33,930 nucleotides of DNA from SZUA-117 sp964630795 (GTDB taxonomy: Bacteria; Pseudomonadota; Gammaproteobacteria; Steroidobacterales; Woeseiaceae). The stretch covers positions 1 to 33,930 of the forward strand of contig CAZVWF010000023.1 of NCBI GenBank assembly GCA_964630795.1. Reading direction: 5' to 3'. How positions within the stretch are numbered: position 1 is the stretch's first letter; each line of letters opens with the position of its first letter. Shown here piece after piece: positions 17,127 to 25,120 of the stretch. The notes below the pieces were generated by a model. It was not told the origin of the DNA, did no database searches, and was given only the letters and a program-made list of their open reading frames with translations. The translations under genes were made by a program, and so were the position numbers.

Positions 17127-18256
17127 TGCCCGCTCACCAGCAAGCTGCGCGGATACCGGGTCAATCGCTCGTAACCATCATCAGTGACGAGAATCGTCTC
17201 TGACATGCCGAGGCCGCGCGCCAGCAGGTAGGTGTGAAATGTCATGCCGGGTTGGAAAGTCCAGTCCGCTTCCGGATGCGCTTCGAGGATTTCGCCTCCG
17301 GAAGGCTCAATGAGTAAACCGACGGAGTAGAAGGTCTTGTTCGTGTATTCACGCTTGAGCCCCGCCTCGAGCACGCGTTGGCGGTAAACACCGTCCGGTA
17401 CCGTTGCAGCAACACCCGGGCGAACTTCGGCGAGCGCGGCATCCTGGATTTCAATCATTGTCTGGACGGTCTGAAAATCATCGTCCGTTGCCTCGTTGAC
17501 TTTGATTGGCCGCATAAATCGCGCGTGGTAGTGGCGAACGTGCGGAGTTGTCTCAAGTTGTACGATGTCGCCGCGGCTGAGGGTGCGATCGGTATAACCG
17601 CCGTGTAAATGCAATGCCCGTTCGCCGGAAGACAACACGCCGGGACCCGGTCGGTCGCTACCTGCCCGAATCATTGCGGCACAGATTTCAGCCGCCATCT
17701 CACGTTCGGTTGCGCCTTCCACAGCAATGGCAACGCCGGCGCCCATTCCGGCCTCTGCGGCACGGGCAGCACGGCGCTGATACTCGATCTCGGCAGGCGA
17801 CTTGACCAGGCGCATCTCTGAGACAATCCGCGATCCGTCCGACCATTCGACGTTCGGCAATCCGGACTTCAGTGCTTCGAATCGACCCACGGACAACGGC
17901 CATGCGTACATCTCGATCGCAACCCGGGCGCGCTCGCCAACCGTTTTCCTGATGGCCTCGACTGCAATCGCGTTCTTGTCGTCACTGTCAGTCCAGAAGA
18001 CGCGCTTGGGGAATATGCAGGTCAGGTCCAGGTAGTACGCCTCGACGTCGCGGCAAACGATGACCGGGTCGCCGTCGGCCGGGATGATCGCAAACTGAAA
18101 CGACGAATAGCCGCGCGTGAAAAAACCCGTTGACCACGTAACGCTCTCGGGAAAGAAAGCGAGCAAGGCGTCAATTTTTTGCTCTGCGAGTTTGGCCTGG
18201 ATACGAGCGGCGCGCGCGCGAATCTCACTCGGCTCGAACCAGGGATCGGGTAGCAC
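17123..18256 (-). CDS. Creatinase-like pita-bread hydrolase (M24 fold, metal site lost)
   Basis: About 377 residues. An N-terminal creatinase-type domain (to about 150) is followed by an M24 pita-bread domain. Four of the five usual metal ligands are changed: the first aspartate reads as E235 (VQLET), the second as R246 (HARFMR), the GHG histidine as S311 (FYSVGLLIEP) and the next glutamate is lost in GMTFHTYLL; only E353 (MSETILV) remains. H218 in LHLHGGYTD aligns with the catalytic histidine of metal-independent creatinase (established for that enzyme; alignment from memory). Likely hydrolysis of a C-N bond in an imported small molecule. The GTG start at 18256 is supported by AGGAG ten bases upstream at the end of the binding-protein gene; the open frame extends upstream only as antisense-like arginine-rich sequence. 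Confidence 0.78.
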   Translation of the reverse strand: MLPDPWFEPSEIRARAARIQAKLAEQKIDALLAFFPESVTWSTGFFTRGYSSFQFAIIPADGDPVIVCRDVEAYYLDLTCIFPKRVFWTDSDDKNAIAVEAIRKTVGERARVAIEMYAWPLSVGRFEALKSGLPNVEWSDGSRIVSEMRLVKSPAEIEYQRRAARAAEAGMGAGVAIAVEGATEREMAAEICAAMIRAGSDRPGPGVLSSGERALHLHGGYTDRTLSRGDIVQLETTPHVRHYHARFMRPIKVNEATDDDFQTVQTMIEIQDAALAEVRPGVAATVPDGVYRQRVLEAGLKREYTNKTFYSVGLLIEPSGGEILEAHPEADWTFQPGMTFHTYLLARGLGMSETILVTDDGYERLTRYPRSLLVSGQ

Positions 18257-18263
18257 CGCGCGC

Positions 18264-19307
18264 CTACTCCTGCAGCATGGCGGTGTATGCCTCGGCGGTT
18301 TCGGTCGCGCGCTCCGCCCACCATTCGATGTCCATGAACAACGCACGCTCGATTCGTTCGGGCGTCGAAGGCAGGCGTGCTGCCCGCGCCTCGTCAATAG
18401 ACTCCATCGCGCTCGGCGTAATCGGGCCATAAGCGATCCACTCGCTCAGCCTGGCCTGCGCCTCCGGCTGAACGATGTAGTTGAGGAACTGCAACGCCTG
18501 ATCCACGTTGGCGGCCCCTGTCGGGATCATGAAATACCCGGCCTGTGCGACCGACTGCCCCCACGAGATCTCGATATCGAGACCGTCATCGATGCCTGAC
18601 TGGAATCGCCCGTTCCAGCCAAGCGCCATGACGACCTCGCCACTGCCCAGTGCCTGCACGGGCTGCGCCCCGCTCGTCCACCAAAACGCGACGTGCGGTT
18701 TGAGTGTCCTGACCTTGTCGAGTGCGCGTAAAAAGCCATCCCCGGTGCTCAGCACCTCGTAGACGTCGTCCGTCGCAACGCCGTCGGCAATCAGCGCAGC
18801 CTCGAGGACCGTTGCCGGACGATCTGGCAGTGCGCGACGCCCGGGAAACCGTTCGACATCCCAAAAATCTGCGAAAGACTTCGGCCCACCATCGGGGAAT
18901 GCGTCACGCGCGTAGCCGATGACTGTTGAAAAAATCTCGGACGGGATACCGTAAGCATTGCGAACTTCTTTTAGCACGCCATCCTGGTCGACCATGTCGT
19001 TGGTAATTTCGACAAACAGTCCCAGATCGGCACCGCGCATGAGTGTCTCGCCACCACCGGTCACGACGTCCCACTCGACATTGTTGGTCTCGACCATGGC
19101 CCTGATGCGCGCGACCTCCGGTTCGGTGTCGCGGTAGACCTCGATGCCCGTCTCTTCACTGAAGGGTTCAACCCAGGCCCGCTCTACCGCTGCCTGGTAG
19201 GCTCCGCCCCAGCTGGCAAACACCATGGAGTTCGTATTTTCCGGAATATCTCCGGAACAACCGGCTACGACGGTTGCTGCGATGATGATCAATGGACGCA
19301 ATGTCAT
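18264..19307 (-). CDS. ABC transporter substrate-binding lipoprotein, PotD-like
   Basis: A 347-residue periplasmic binding protein with a lipobox (VVAGC, C17). MVFASWGGAYQAAVERAWVEPFSEETGIEV is the standard first strand and helix of the PotD/ferric-iron family, and VEWDVVTGGGETLMRG, FPGRRALPD and QALQFLNYIVQPEAQ are also family-like. It would capture the compound for the fused permease. The residues that coordinate polyamine in PotD cannot be confirmed by eye, so specificity is open. The start overlaps the amidotransferase stop by four bases (ATGA). Seven bases separate its stop from the GTG of the creatinase-like gene. Confidence 0.9.
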   Translation of the reverse strand: MTLRPLIIIAATVVAGCSGDIPENTNSMVFASWGGAYQAAVERAWVEPFSEETGIEVYRDTEPEVARIRAMVETNNVEWDVVTGGGETLMRGADLGLFVEITNDMVDQDGVLKEVRNAYGIPSEIFSTVIGYARDAFPDGGPKSFADFWDVERFPGRRALPDRPATVLEAALIADGVATDDVYEVLSTGDGFLRALDKVRTLKPHVAFWWTSGAQPVQALGSGEVVMALGWNGRFQSGIDDGLDIEISWGQSVAQAGYFMIPTGAANVDQALQFLNYIVQPEAQARLSEWIAYGPITPSAMESIDEARAARLPSTPERIERALFMDIEWWAERATETAEAYTAMLQE

Positions 19308-20017
19308 GGATTGTTCCCTGTAGCGACAAGCCCGGCGAACCGCCGCAACATCGTCTTTGCCGTATCGGCCTCAACAGCGACACGATGTAACTCATCGACA
19401 TCGGCACCATCCGCTTCCAGGTCCCCGCGATTCTCTTCGAACCAGCTTCGCGACTCCTCGAGCGTTACATCCGGGTGCCCCTGGATGCCCCAGACCGGCA
19501 AATCGCGATAGCGGAATATGTGGTTCGGACAATCCTCGCTGGTGGCGATGATGGTCATGTCCGGGTGGTCACCCCGCACCTCGTCGTTGTGCCAGACAAA
19601 CATCTCGACCGCGGGATGCAGATCTACGGCGATTGTGTCGTCGACAGCCGCCTTCGAGACGTCGAGAAACTTGAAGCCGAATTCGCAGGTGTTGCGACGA
19701 TAGACCTGGTCCCGACCGCAAAGCGCGGACGCCAGTATCTGGTGACCGAAACAGACGCCCAGCATCGGGATGCCCTTAGCAGCGGCCTCGACAATCAGCT
19801 CGTGTTCGCGATGAATGAACGGGACGTCCTCATAGGCGCCGTGCGGACTGCCGGAAATATAGATTCCGCCATACCCCGACAATCGTTCCGGGAATTCGCC
19901 ATTGAATGCCCAATGCCGATCCACGTCGAGCCCCCACGACTCAAAACGCTCGTCGAGCTTAACCACTGACTCGCGAGTGGTTCCATTCTGGAGAAAAAGC
20001 AAGCGCCCGGCTGCCAC
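19304..20017 (-). CDS. Class I glutamine amidotransferase-like protein
   Basis: A class I GATase domain of 237 residues standing alone. The nucleophile elbow is GVCFGHQ (cysteine about residue 89) and the histidine is in GIQGHPDVTLE (about 181). The family's HPE reads HPD here, so the third triad residue is aspartate instead of glutamate. Stand-alone members include PuuD-like gamma-glutamyl hydrolases and GMP-synthase-like proteins. I place the start at the GTG at 20017 (AAAGGAA seven bases upstream) in preference to the TTG at 20050. It is the first gene of the operon. A role in hydrolysing or transferring a gamma-glutamyl or amide group of the imported compound is inference. Confidence 0.82.
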   Translation of the reverse strand: MAAGRLLFLQNGTTRESVVKLDERFESWGLDVDRHWAFNGEFPERLSGYGGIYISGSPHGAYEDVPFIHREHELIVEAAAKGIPMLGVCFGHQILASALCGRDQVYRRNTCEFGFKFLDVSKAAVDDTIAVDLHPAVEMFVWHNDEVRGDHPDMTIIATSEDCPNHIFRYRDLPVWGIQGHPDVTLEESRSWFEENRGDLEADGADVDELHRVAVEADTAKTMLRRFAGLVATGNNP

Positions 20018-20127
20018 GCGAGTGTTCCTTTTCTTGTATCGCGCCTTCAAGCGACGGTATCAGCTATAGGGTCGGACCGCCATACAGGAGACTGGCAGAT
20101 ACAGAATCACCGCTTAGCGATTGGTGA

Positions 20128-20137
20128 ATTGCGCAAT
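20128..20137. promoter_or_regulatory. Palindrome upstream of the TonB receptor promoter
   Basis: ATTGCGCAAT is a perfect 10-base palindrome ending nine bases before the -35 hexamer of the receptor promoter, in the intergenic region between two divergent transcription units. It also lies within the wider GATTG...CAATC inverted repeat. Position fits a regulator site, but a 10-base palindrome can occur by chance. Confidence 0.3.
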
Positions 20138-20146
20138 CCGATCCAC

Positions 20147-20175
20147 TTATCACTTCCTTTAACTTTCGACATAAT
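20147..20175 (+). promoter_or_regulatory. Sigma-70 promoter of the TonB receptor gene
   Basis: TTATCA (20147-20152), a 17-base spacer and CATAAT (20170-20175) match four and five of six consensus positions. The predicted transcript would start near 20182, just upstream of the receptor start codon. Nothing resembling a Fur box was recognised around it. Confidence 0.5.
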
Positions 20176-20199
20176 GACCCGGCGGTCAAATCCGCTACT

Positions 20200-22335
20200 A
20201 TGTGCCCCTTCTCGCGACCGGGCCTGGCAAACGGAACACCAAACGTGGATGAGCAGAACAATCCTTCTTTAAGGCCTTTCTCCATCGCTGGACTCGTACT
20301 TGTGTGTGCGTGCGCGCTGATTGCTGCCCCGGTATCTGCACAGGAACAGGATCGGTCAACGGTCATCTACGACGCAATCTACTTCGAGCAATTCAATCCC
20401 GTCACGCTGGAGGACATGATTCGCTTTATACCGGGTGGCGCAGCCGTTCTCAGAAGAGGCGGTGGTGGCGGGAATAACAATAACCGGGGATTCGGCGCCA
20501 ATGACGTGCAGGTCCTGATAGACGGTCGGCGAATGTCTGGCAAAGCCAACAACATGAACACCAACCTGTCGAGAATTCAGGCCGCACAGGTAGAGAGGAT
20601 CGAACTGATCCGCGGCAACGCAGAAGGCCTGGATATTCGCAATGAAGGGACGATCTACAATGTGATCCTCCGTGAAGGAGGCACTGATTCGTCTACCCGG
20701 TTCATCGAAGTCGGCGCCACCGCGGTCCATGACATGCAGGTAGAACCATCGGTCCTGGTTTCCTACAACACCAATCGCGGCGCGATGACGTCAAGCCTGA
20801 GCTATGAATATGAAACGAAACCGCGGCTTGAAAGAACGGACGAGAACGTTTTGGAGCCGGACCGCACGCCAAGGGAATTCCGGGCCCAGGACGTTAAAAG
20901 GGATCGAGCGAGCCATAGATTGACAGGCACGCTGGGTTACGAATTCCAGGGGGGCACAACCTTAAACCTCAACGCCCTTTATTCGGACAATTCAAACAGG
21001 CAGGACAGACTCGAGGACCAGTTTCTCTTCGGCCCGGATAATTCGCTGGTCCCGTCCGCGATCGAAGTTGGCGACATTCGCTTTGAAGACCAGCGCTTTG
21101 AAATTGGCGGCGATATCGAAGTCGATGTGGGACGAATCGGCCGCCTCAAGACGCTCTTCGTCGTCAACCGATCTGAACATGACGATTCGATCGTGCAGGA
21201 TGAGATCGAGAATGGCACGCCAACGCGCCTGTTCTCAAGCATCGCCGATTACGACCAGGTCGAGACCATTTTGCGGTCGACGATGACCAGCAACTTCGGA
21301 CGGCATACCTGGGAGTACGGCGCAGAGGGGGCCTTTAACACGCTGGACAAGAGCTTCGCCTTCAACGGCGACCCGCTGGAAAATGCCGTCGTCGAGGAAG
21401 ATCGCTACGACATCTTCGTTACCTACAGCACCCCGCTGTCGGACAAGCTCAACCTGCAGGCTGCCTTAACGGAAGAACTGTCGACCATCTACCAGAACCG
21501 GGACGGCGTGACCAACGAACGCGATTTTCAGTATCTCAAGCCGCGACTGGAGCTCCGTTACGACCAGACCGCGTCCGACCAGTTTCGGCTGCTGGCAGAG
21601 CGCACTGTCAGCCAGCTGAATCTCAATGACTTTGTTGCCAGCCGTAACGTCGATGATGACACGATCAATTTTGGCAATCCGAACCTGGTACCGGAAAAGA
21701 CCTGGACCTTTTCGCTGGGCTACGAACGGCGTTTTGCCGATGACGGAGGCTCGCTTGAGCTGGAAGTGGTTTACGAGGACATCTCCGATCACATCGACAA
21801 AATTCTGATCGGGACGGATGATTCCGGCATAGGCAATATCGGATCCGCGCAGAAGCTTAACTTTAATCTCGATCTCACAACCCGATTTGGCTTCATCGGT
21901 GCGCCAAATGCGTTGCTGACGTTTTCATATACCTATGATGATAATGAGGTCACGGACCCGTTCACCGGCGAGAAGCGACGGATAAAGAACTCCACTCCGC
22001 ACTATTTCCGCGTCAATTATCGCCATGACCTGGAAAATACGGACTTCGCTTATGGCATCGTCATGCACCGCCGCACCTATCGCGAGCGGCAGGATGTCTC
22101 CCTGTACGAACTAACCAGGCTCGAGGCCCACCTCGACTATGTTTTTGCCGAATATAACTTCACCGAGAACGTAAAGATGCGCTTCCAGGCGGCGCATAAC
22201 ATGAATCGTGACGCGCGCACTCGCGATAAAACGTTTTACGACGGGAATATCGCCAACGGCGTTGTCAAGAGAATCGACTACCAGTACTGGATTGTCGTTC
22301 CCGATTACGTCCTGAGTTTACAAGCCACGTTCTGA
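20200..22335 (+). CDS. TonB-dependent outer-membrane receptor
   Basis: Up to 711 residues. A signal peptide ends near PVSAQEQ. The plug domain follows: FNPVTLEDMIRFIPGGAAVLRRGGGGG, NDVQVLIDGRRMSGK and IQAAQVERIELIRGNAEGLD. The rest is a beta-barrel with alternating strands, ending in the terminal aromatic signal (YVLSLQATF). The sequence FEQFNPVTLEDMI resembles a receptor group common in marine and sphingomonad-type bacteria. Two starts are possible: ATG at 20200, or GTG at 20245, which gives a shorter and more normal signal peptide but has only a weak ribosome site. It may import a sugar, siderophore or other large ligand; the nearby binding-protein operon is on the other strand and need not be linked. 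Confidence 0.88.
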   Translation: MCPFSRPGLANGTPNVDEQNNPSLRPFSIAGLVLVCACALIAAPVSAQEQDRSTVIYDAIYFEQFNPVTLEDMIRFIPGGAAVLRRGGGGGNNNNRGFGANDVQVLIDGRRMSGKANNMNTNLSRIQAAQVERIELIRGNAEGLDIRNEGTIYNVILREGGTDSSTRFIEVGATAVHDMQVEPSVLVSYNTNRGAMTSSLSYEYETKPRLERTDENVLEPDRTPREFRAQDVKRDRASHRLTGTLGYEFQGGTTLNLNALYSDNSNRQDRLEDQFLFGPDNSLVPSAIEVGDIRFEDQRFEIGGDIEVDVGRIGRLKTLFVVNRSEHDDSIVQDEIENGTPTRLFSSIADYDQVETILRSTMTSNFGRHTWEYGAEGAFNTLDKSFAFNGDPLENAVVEEDRYDIFVTYSTPLSDKLNLQAALTEELSTIYQNRDGVTNERDFQYLKPRLELRYDQTASDQFRLLAERTVSQLNLNDFVASRNVDDDTINFGNPNLVPEKTWTFSLGYERRFADDGGSLELEVVYEDISDHIDKILIGTDDSGIGNIGSAQKLNFNLDLTTRFGFIGAPNALLTFSYTYDDNEVTDPFTGEKRRIKNSTPHYFRVNYRHDLENTDFAYGIVMHRRTYRERQDVSLYELTRLEAHLDYVFAEYNFTENVKMRFQAAHNMNRDARTRDKTFYDGNIANGVVKRIDYQYWIVVPDYVLSLQATF

Positions 22336-22378
22336 TTTGACGTTGGCCACAATGGTCACGAGGTACCGGGCCCAAGCA

Positions 22379-23566
22379 TCACGAATCTGCATATCGCTTC
22401 GCGATCCGGCGGTAGGCTTCCCTGAACGGTATGCCCTCTTTCGCCACGAGTTCGTACGCCCGTTCCGTGGCGTAGAGCTCATCGCTCATCCTGATTTGAT
22501 CCGGCTTGAACGTCACACCCGAGACCAGGTGCGCCATGATATCGAGACTGTCGGTCGTCAGGTCGATAGCCCGGAATAACGGCGGCTTCACGCGCTGCAG
22601 GTCACGCTGGAATCCTGACGGCAGTTTGGCGGTGATCATCATGCATTCGTCCAGGCAGGCGAGCACCGTCGCTGCAGCACCGCGTACCAGTTCGAGCACG
22701 TCCGGGTTTCTCTTCTGCGGCATGATCGACGAGCCCGTCGTCACCGCCGATGGCAGGTCGATGTAACTGTACTCCTGCGTGTAGTACAACAGGAGGTCGC
22801 TCGCTAAACGGCCCAGGTCCTGCATTACGAGCGACAACTCGAAGAGCATTGTGCTCTCCGCTTTCCCTCTCGAGAGTTGCACTGCCGTAACCGGTGACTG
22901 AGTCTCGCCGAAGCCGAGCTTCCTGGTGGTCGCCTCCCGGTCGATGGATAAGCCCGGTGTTCCGTACCCGGCCGCACTGCCCAGCGGGTTCTTGTCCGCC
23001 CGTCGCCGCGACGCTTGCAGGCCGGCGATACCGTCGGTGAAAGCCTCCTCGTACGCGCCGCACCACAGGGCAACCGACGATGGCATGGCGTGCTGCATGT
23101 GCGTGGTACCCGGCAGTTCAACATCACCTTGCTTGCCGGCGAGGCCATGAAGGGATGCCACCAGGCCTTCGACGCTTTGAACCACCGCGTCGGTGGCGTC
23201 CAGCAGGTACAGGCGCAATGCGACCAGCACCTGGTCGTTGCGGGATCGGCCGAGGTGTACACGTGCGCCCGCGTCACCGATCAATGCCGTCAACCGGGTC
23301 TCGAGCGCGGTGTGTGCGTCCTCGTCCTCCAGCGTGATGTGCCACTCACCGGCATCGAACTGTTCGAGTAACGTCGACAATCCGTCAACGATCGACCGAC
23401 AATCGTCGTCGGTCAGGTAGTCCTGTTCATGGAGCATTTCCGCGTGGGCGATGCTTGCCCGCACGTCATAGCGAACGAGCCTGGCATCCAGCTTGTGGTC
23501 TTCACCTGCCGTGTAACGCAGGACGCGTTCGTCCAGCGGTTCGCCTTTATCCCAAAGCCGGCTCAT
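22379..23566 (-). CDS. Argininosuccinate lyase-like protein
   Basis: A 395-residue member of the aspartase/argininosuccinate-lyase superfamily. Motifs: DAHTALETRL (84-92), HLGRSRNDQ (104-112), TTHMQHAMPS (H156), GSAAGYGTPGLSIDRE, and the superfamily signature GSSIMPQKRNP (278-288) with the catalytic serine loop. It is shorter than typical ArgH (about 460), mainly at the C-terminus. No argG or other arginine genes are nearby. It lies 13 bases downstream of an NhaC-type transporter, so a catabolic C-N lyase role is as likely as arginine synthesis. ArgH-like lyases acting on other N-substituted aspartates (for example EDDS lyase) are known. GGGGAG lies five bases before the ATG. Confidence 0.82.
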   Translation of the reverse strand: MSRLWDKGEPLDERVLRYTAGEDHKLDARLVRYDVRASIAHAEMLHEQDYLTDDDCRSIVDGLSTLLEQFDAGEWHITLEDEDAHTALETRLTALIGDAGARVHLGRSRNDQVLVALRLYLLDATDAVVQSVEGLVASLHGLAGKQGDVELPGTTHMQHAMPSSVALWCGAYEEAFTDGIAGLQASRRRADKNPLGSAAGYGTPGLSIDREATTRKLGFGETQSPVTAVQLSRGKAESTMLFELSLVMQDLGRLASDLLLYYTQEYSYIDLPSAVTTGSSIMPQKRNPDVLELVRGAAATVLACLDECMMITAKLPSGFQRDLQRVKPPLFRAIDLTTDSLDIMAHLVSGVTFKPDQIRMSDELYATERAYELVAKEGIPFREAYRRIAKRYADS

Positions 23567-23579
23567 CCGTGCTCCCCTT

Positions 23580-25061
23580 TCAAGCTTGTTTGCTGCGGAG
23601 GCGATACCGTATCACCAACAGCACCGCGAGTTGTGCAATCAGGGCGGCAAACACCAGCGAAGTAGACGCTGTGAGTCCTGCGGCGACAAAACAGGCAAAG
23701 GCGATGGCGCCGTTGGTCAGTGCGTAGGGTAGCTGCGTCTGGAAATGTGCCAGCGGTGTCGTGCCCGCCCCGGTGGATGACAGGATCGTGGTTTCGGATA
23801 TAGGCGAGGAGTGATCGCCAAAGAGGCCACCGGAGAGAACCGCGCCAATGGTCACGGACAGGTCGGCGCCCGTCGCGACGGCAGCCGGGATCGCCAACGG
23901 CATCATGATAACGATCGTTCCCCAGGATGAGCCGGTGGCAAAAGAGATGATCGCCGACAGGATGAATATGACCACCGGCACCAGCCAGCCGGGCAACCCG
24001 TCGCGCGCGATCTCCGCGACATAGGCGCCGGTGCCAAGTGTTTCGCTCAGGTCGCCGAGTGTCCAGGCCAGCACGAGCGTTGCCGCGATCGGCATCATGC
24101 CGGACATGCCACGTATGTAATCGGTGAAGGACTCCGTCGTCGATTTGACACCGAGCCCGATCAACAGCGCGAACAACGATACCGCGGCCAGCAGGTAGGC
24201 CGTCGACAGGCCGGCACGAAAATCCGGTCCCGATACCTGCTCGAACGGGAAGCCGAGCGAACCGAGTATGGTGAACAGCCCGACACCGAGAACCGCGAGC
24301 GGCAGCCAGATCAGGATCGGCCTGGCTTTGTCGTCGGCCGGCTCCGCCGACGTTGATGGCGTAACTTCAATGTCACCCGCCTTTTCCTCTGCAGCGGCCA
24401 TCGGGCCGTAATCGAAACGCAGGAAGGTGAGTATCGGCACGATTGCGATCGCCAGCCACGCATAGAACTGGTACGGGATGGCGGCGACAAATGCCTCCCA
24501 CTCATTGATTGCAATGTCGCTGGCTTCGAAGGCACCGGCGATCACGCTCATGATGAAGACGCCCCAGCCGATGAACGGAATGAGAATGGCAACGGGCGAC
24601 GAGGTCGAATCCAGGACGAACGCGAGCTTCTGGCGCGACACACGCAAGCGGTCCACGAGCGGCTGGAACACGGGGCCGACGATCAGCGGAGTACCAAGAT
24701 CCGAGAAGAAGATGGCGATGCCACCAAACCACGCACCCACTTGTGCACGCGCCCGGGTCGACACCCAGTGCGCTGCGGCTCGTGCAAAGGCAGACCCACC
24801 GCCCGAGGTTTCCACAAGCTTCACGAAGCCGCCGATGAATGCGAGTAGCACGAGCACGCTGGCGTTGTAGGAATCTGCCACTTCGGGCACCAGGTGGTCC
24901 CGGACCAGTGACGGCAGGAACATCAACACACCGGCGTCGCTCACCATCAGCGCTGCCACGAGAACGCCGACGAACAGACCGACGAGCACGTTGCGCAGGT
25001 AAAGGGCGACGAACAGGGTCGCAATGACGGGTGCGAGCGAGGACAGACCGGGCTCGGTCAT
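23580..25061 (-). CDS. NhaC-family transporter
   Basis: A 493-residue polytopic membrane protein. The signature GGLFGDHSSPISETTILSS (near residue 415) and the upstream FATGSSWGTIVIMMPLA are characteristic of the NhaC family, and a matching element (FFSDLGTPLIVGPVF) is in the first half. It belongs to a different branch from the NhaC protein at 5887-7302, whose motif reads GDKLSPLSDSTN. A cytoplasmic acidic loop (about 225-245) separates the halves. It sits between an enolase-superfamily enzyme and an argininosuccinate-lyase homologue, which suggests that it carries their substrate (inference). The ATG at 25061 has only a weak ribosome site. Confidence 0.87.
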   Translation of the reverse strand: MTEPGLSSLAPVIATLFVALYLRNVLVGLFVGVLVAALMVSDAGVLMFLPSLVRDHLVPEVADSYNASVLVLLAFIGGFVKLVETSGGGSAFARAAAHWVSTRARAQVGAWFGGIAIFFSDLGTPLIVGPVFQPLVDRLRVSRQKLAFVLDSTSSPVAILIPFIGWGVFIMSVIAGAFEASDIAINEWEAFVAAIPYQFYAWLAIAIVPILTFLRFDYGPMAAAEEKAGDIEVTPSTSAEPADDKARPILIWLPLAVLGVGLFTILGSLGFPFEQVSGPDFRAGLSTAYLLAAVSLFALLIGLGVKSTTESFTDYIRGMSGMMPIAATLVLAWTLGDLSETLGTGAYVAEIARDGLPGWLVPVVIFILSAIISFATGSSWGTIVIMMPLAIPAAVATGADLSVTIGAVLSGGLFGDHSSPISETTILSSTGAGTTPLAHFQTQLPYALTNGAIAFACFVAAGLTASTSLVFAALIAQLAVLLVIRYRLRSKQA

Positions 25062-25120
25062 CCCGCAATGCCTGCAGGAACGGTTGTCTCAGTATCCAAT
25101 TGACATATTGCTCTCATAGT

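Noticed and set aside
18257..18430. 58-codon upstream extension of the creatinase-like gene
   Set aside because: Arginine-rich sequence lying inside the binding-protein gene; a GTG with an upstream AGGAG gives the expected family N-terminus.
24502..25068. Minus-strand open frame of 188 codons overlapping the NhaC gene in another frame
   Set aside because: Arginine/alanine-rich shadow of the membrane protein on the same strand; no domain.
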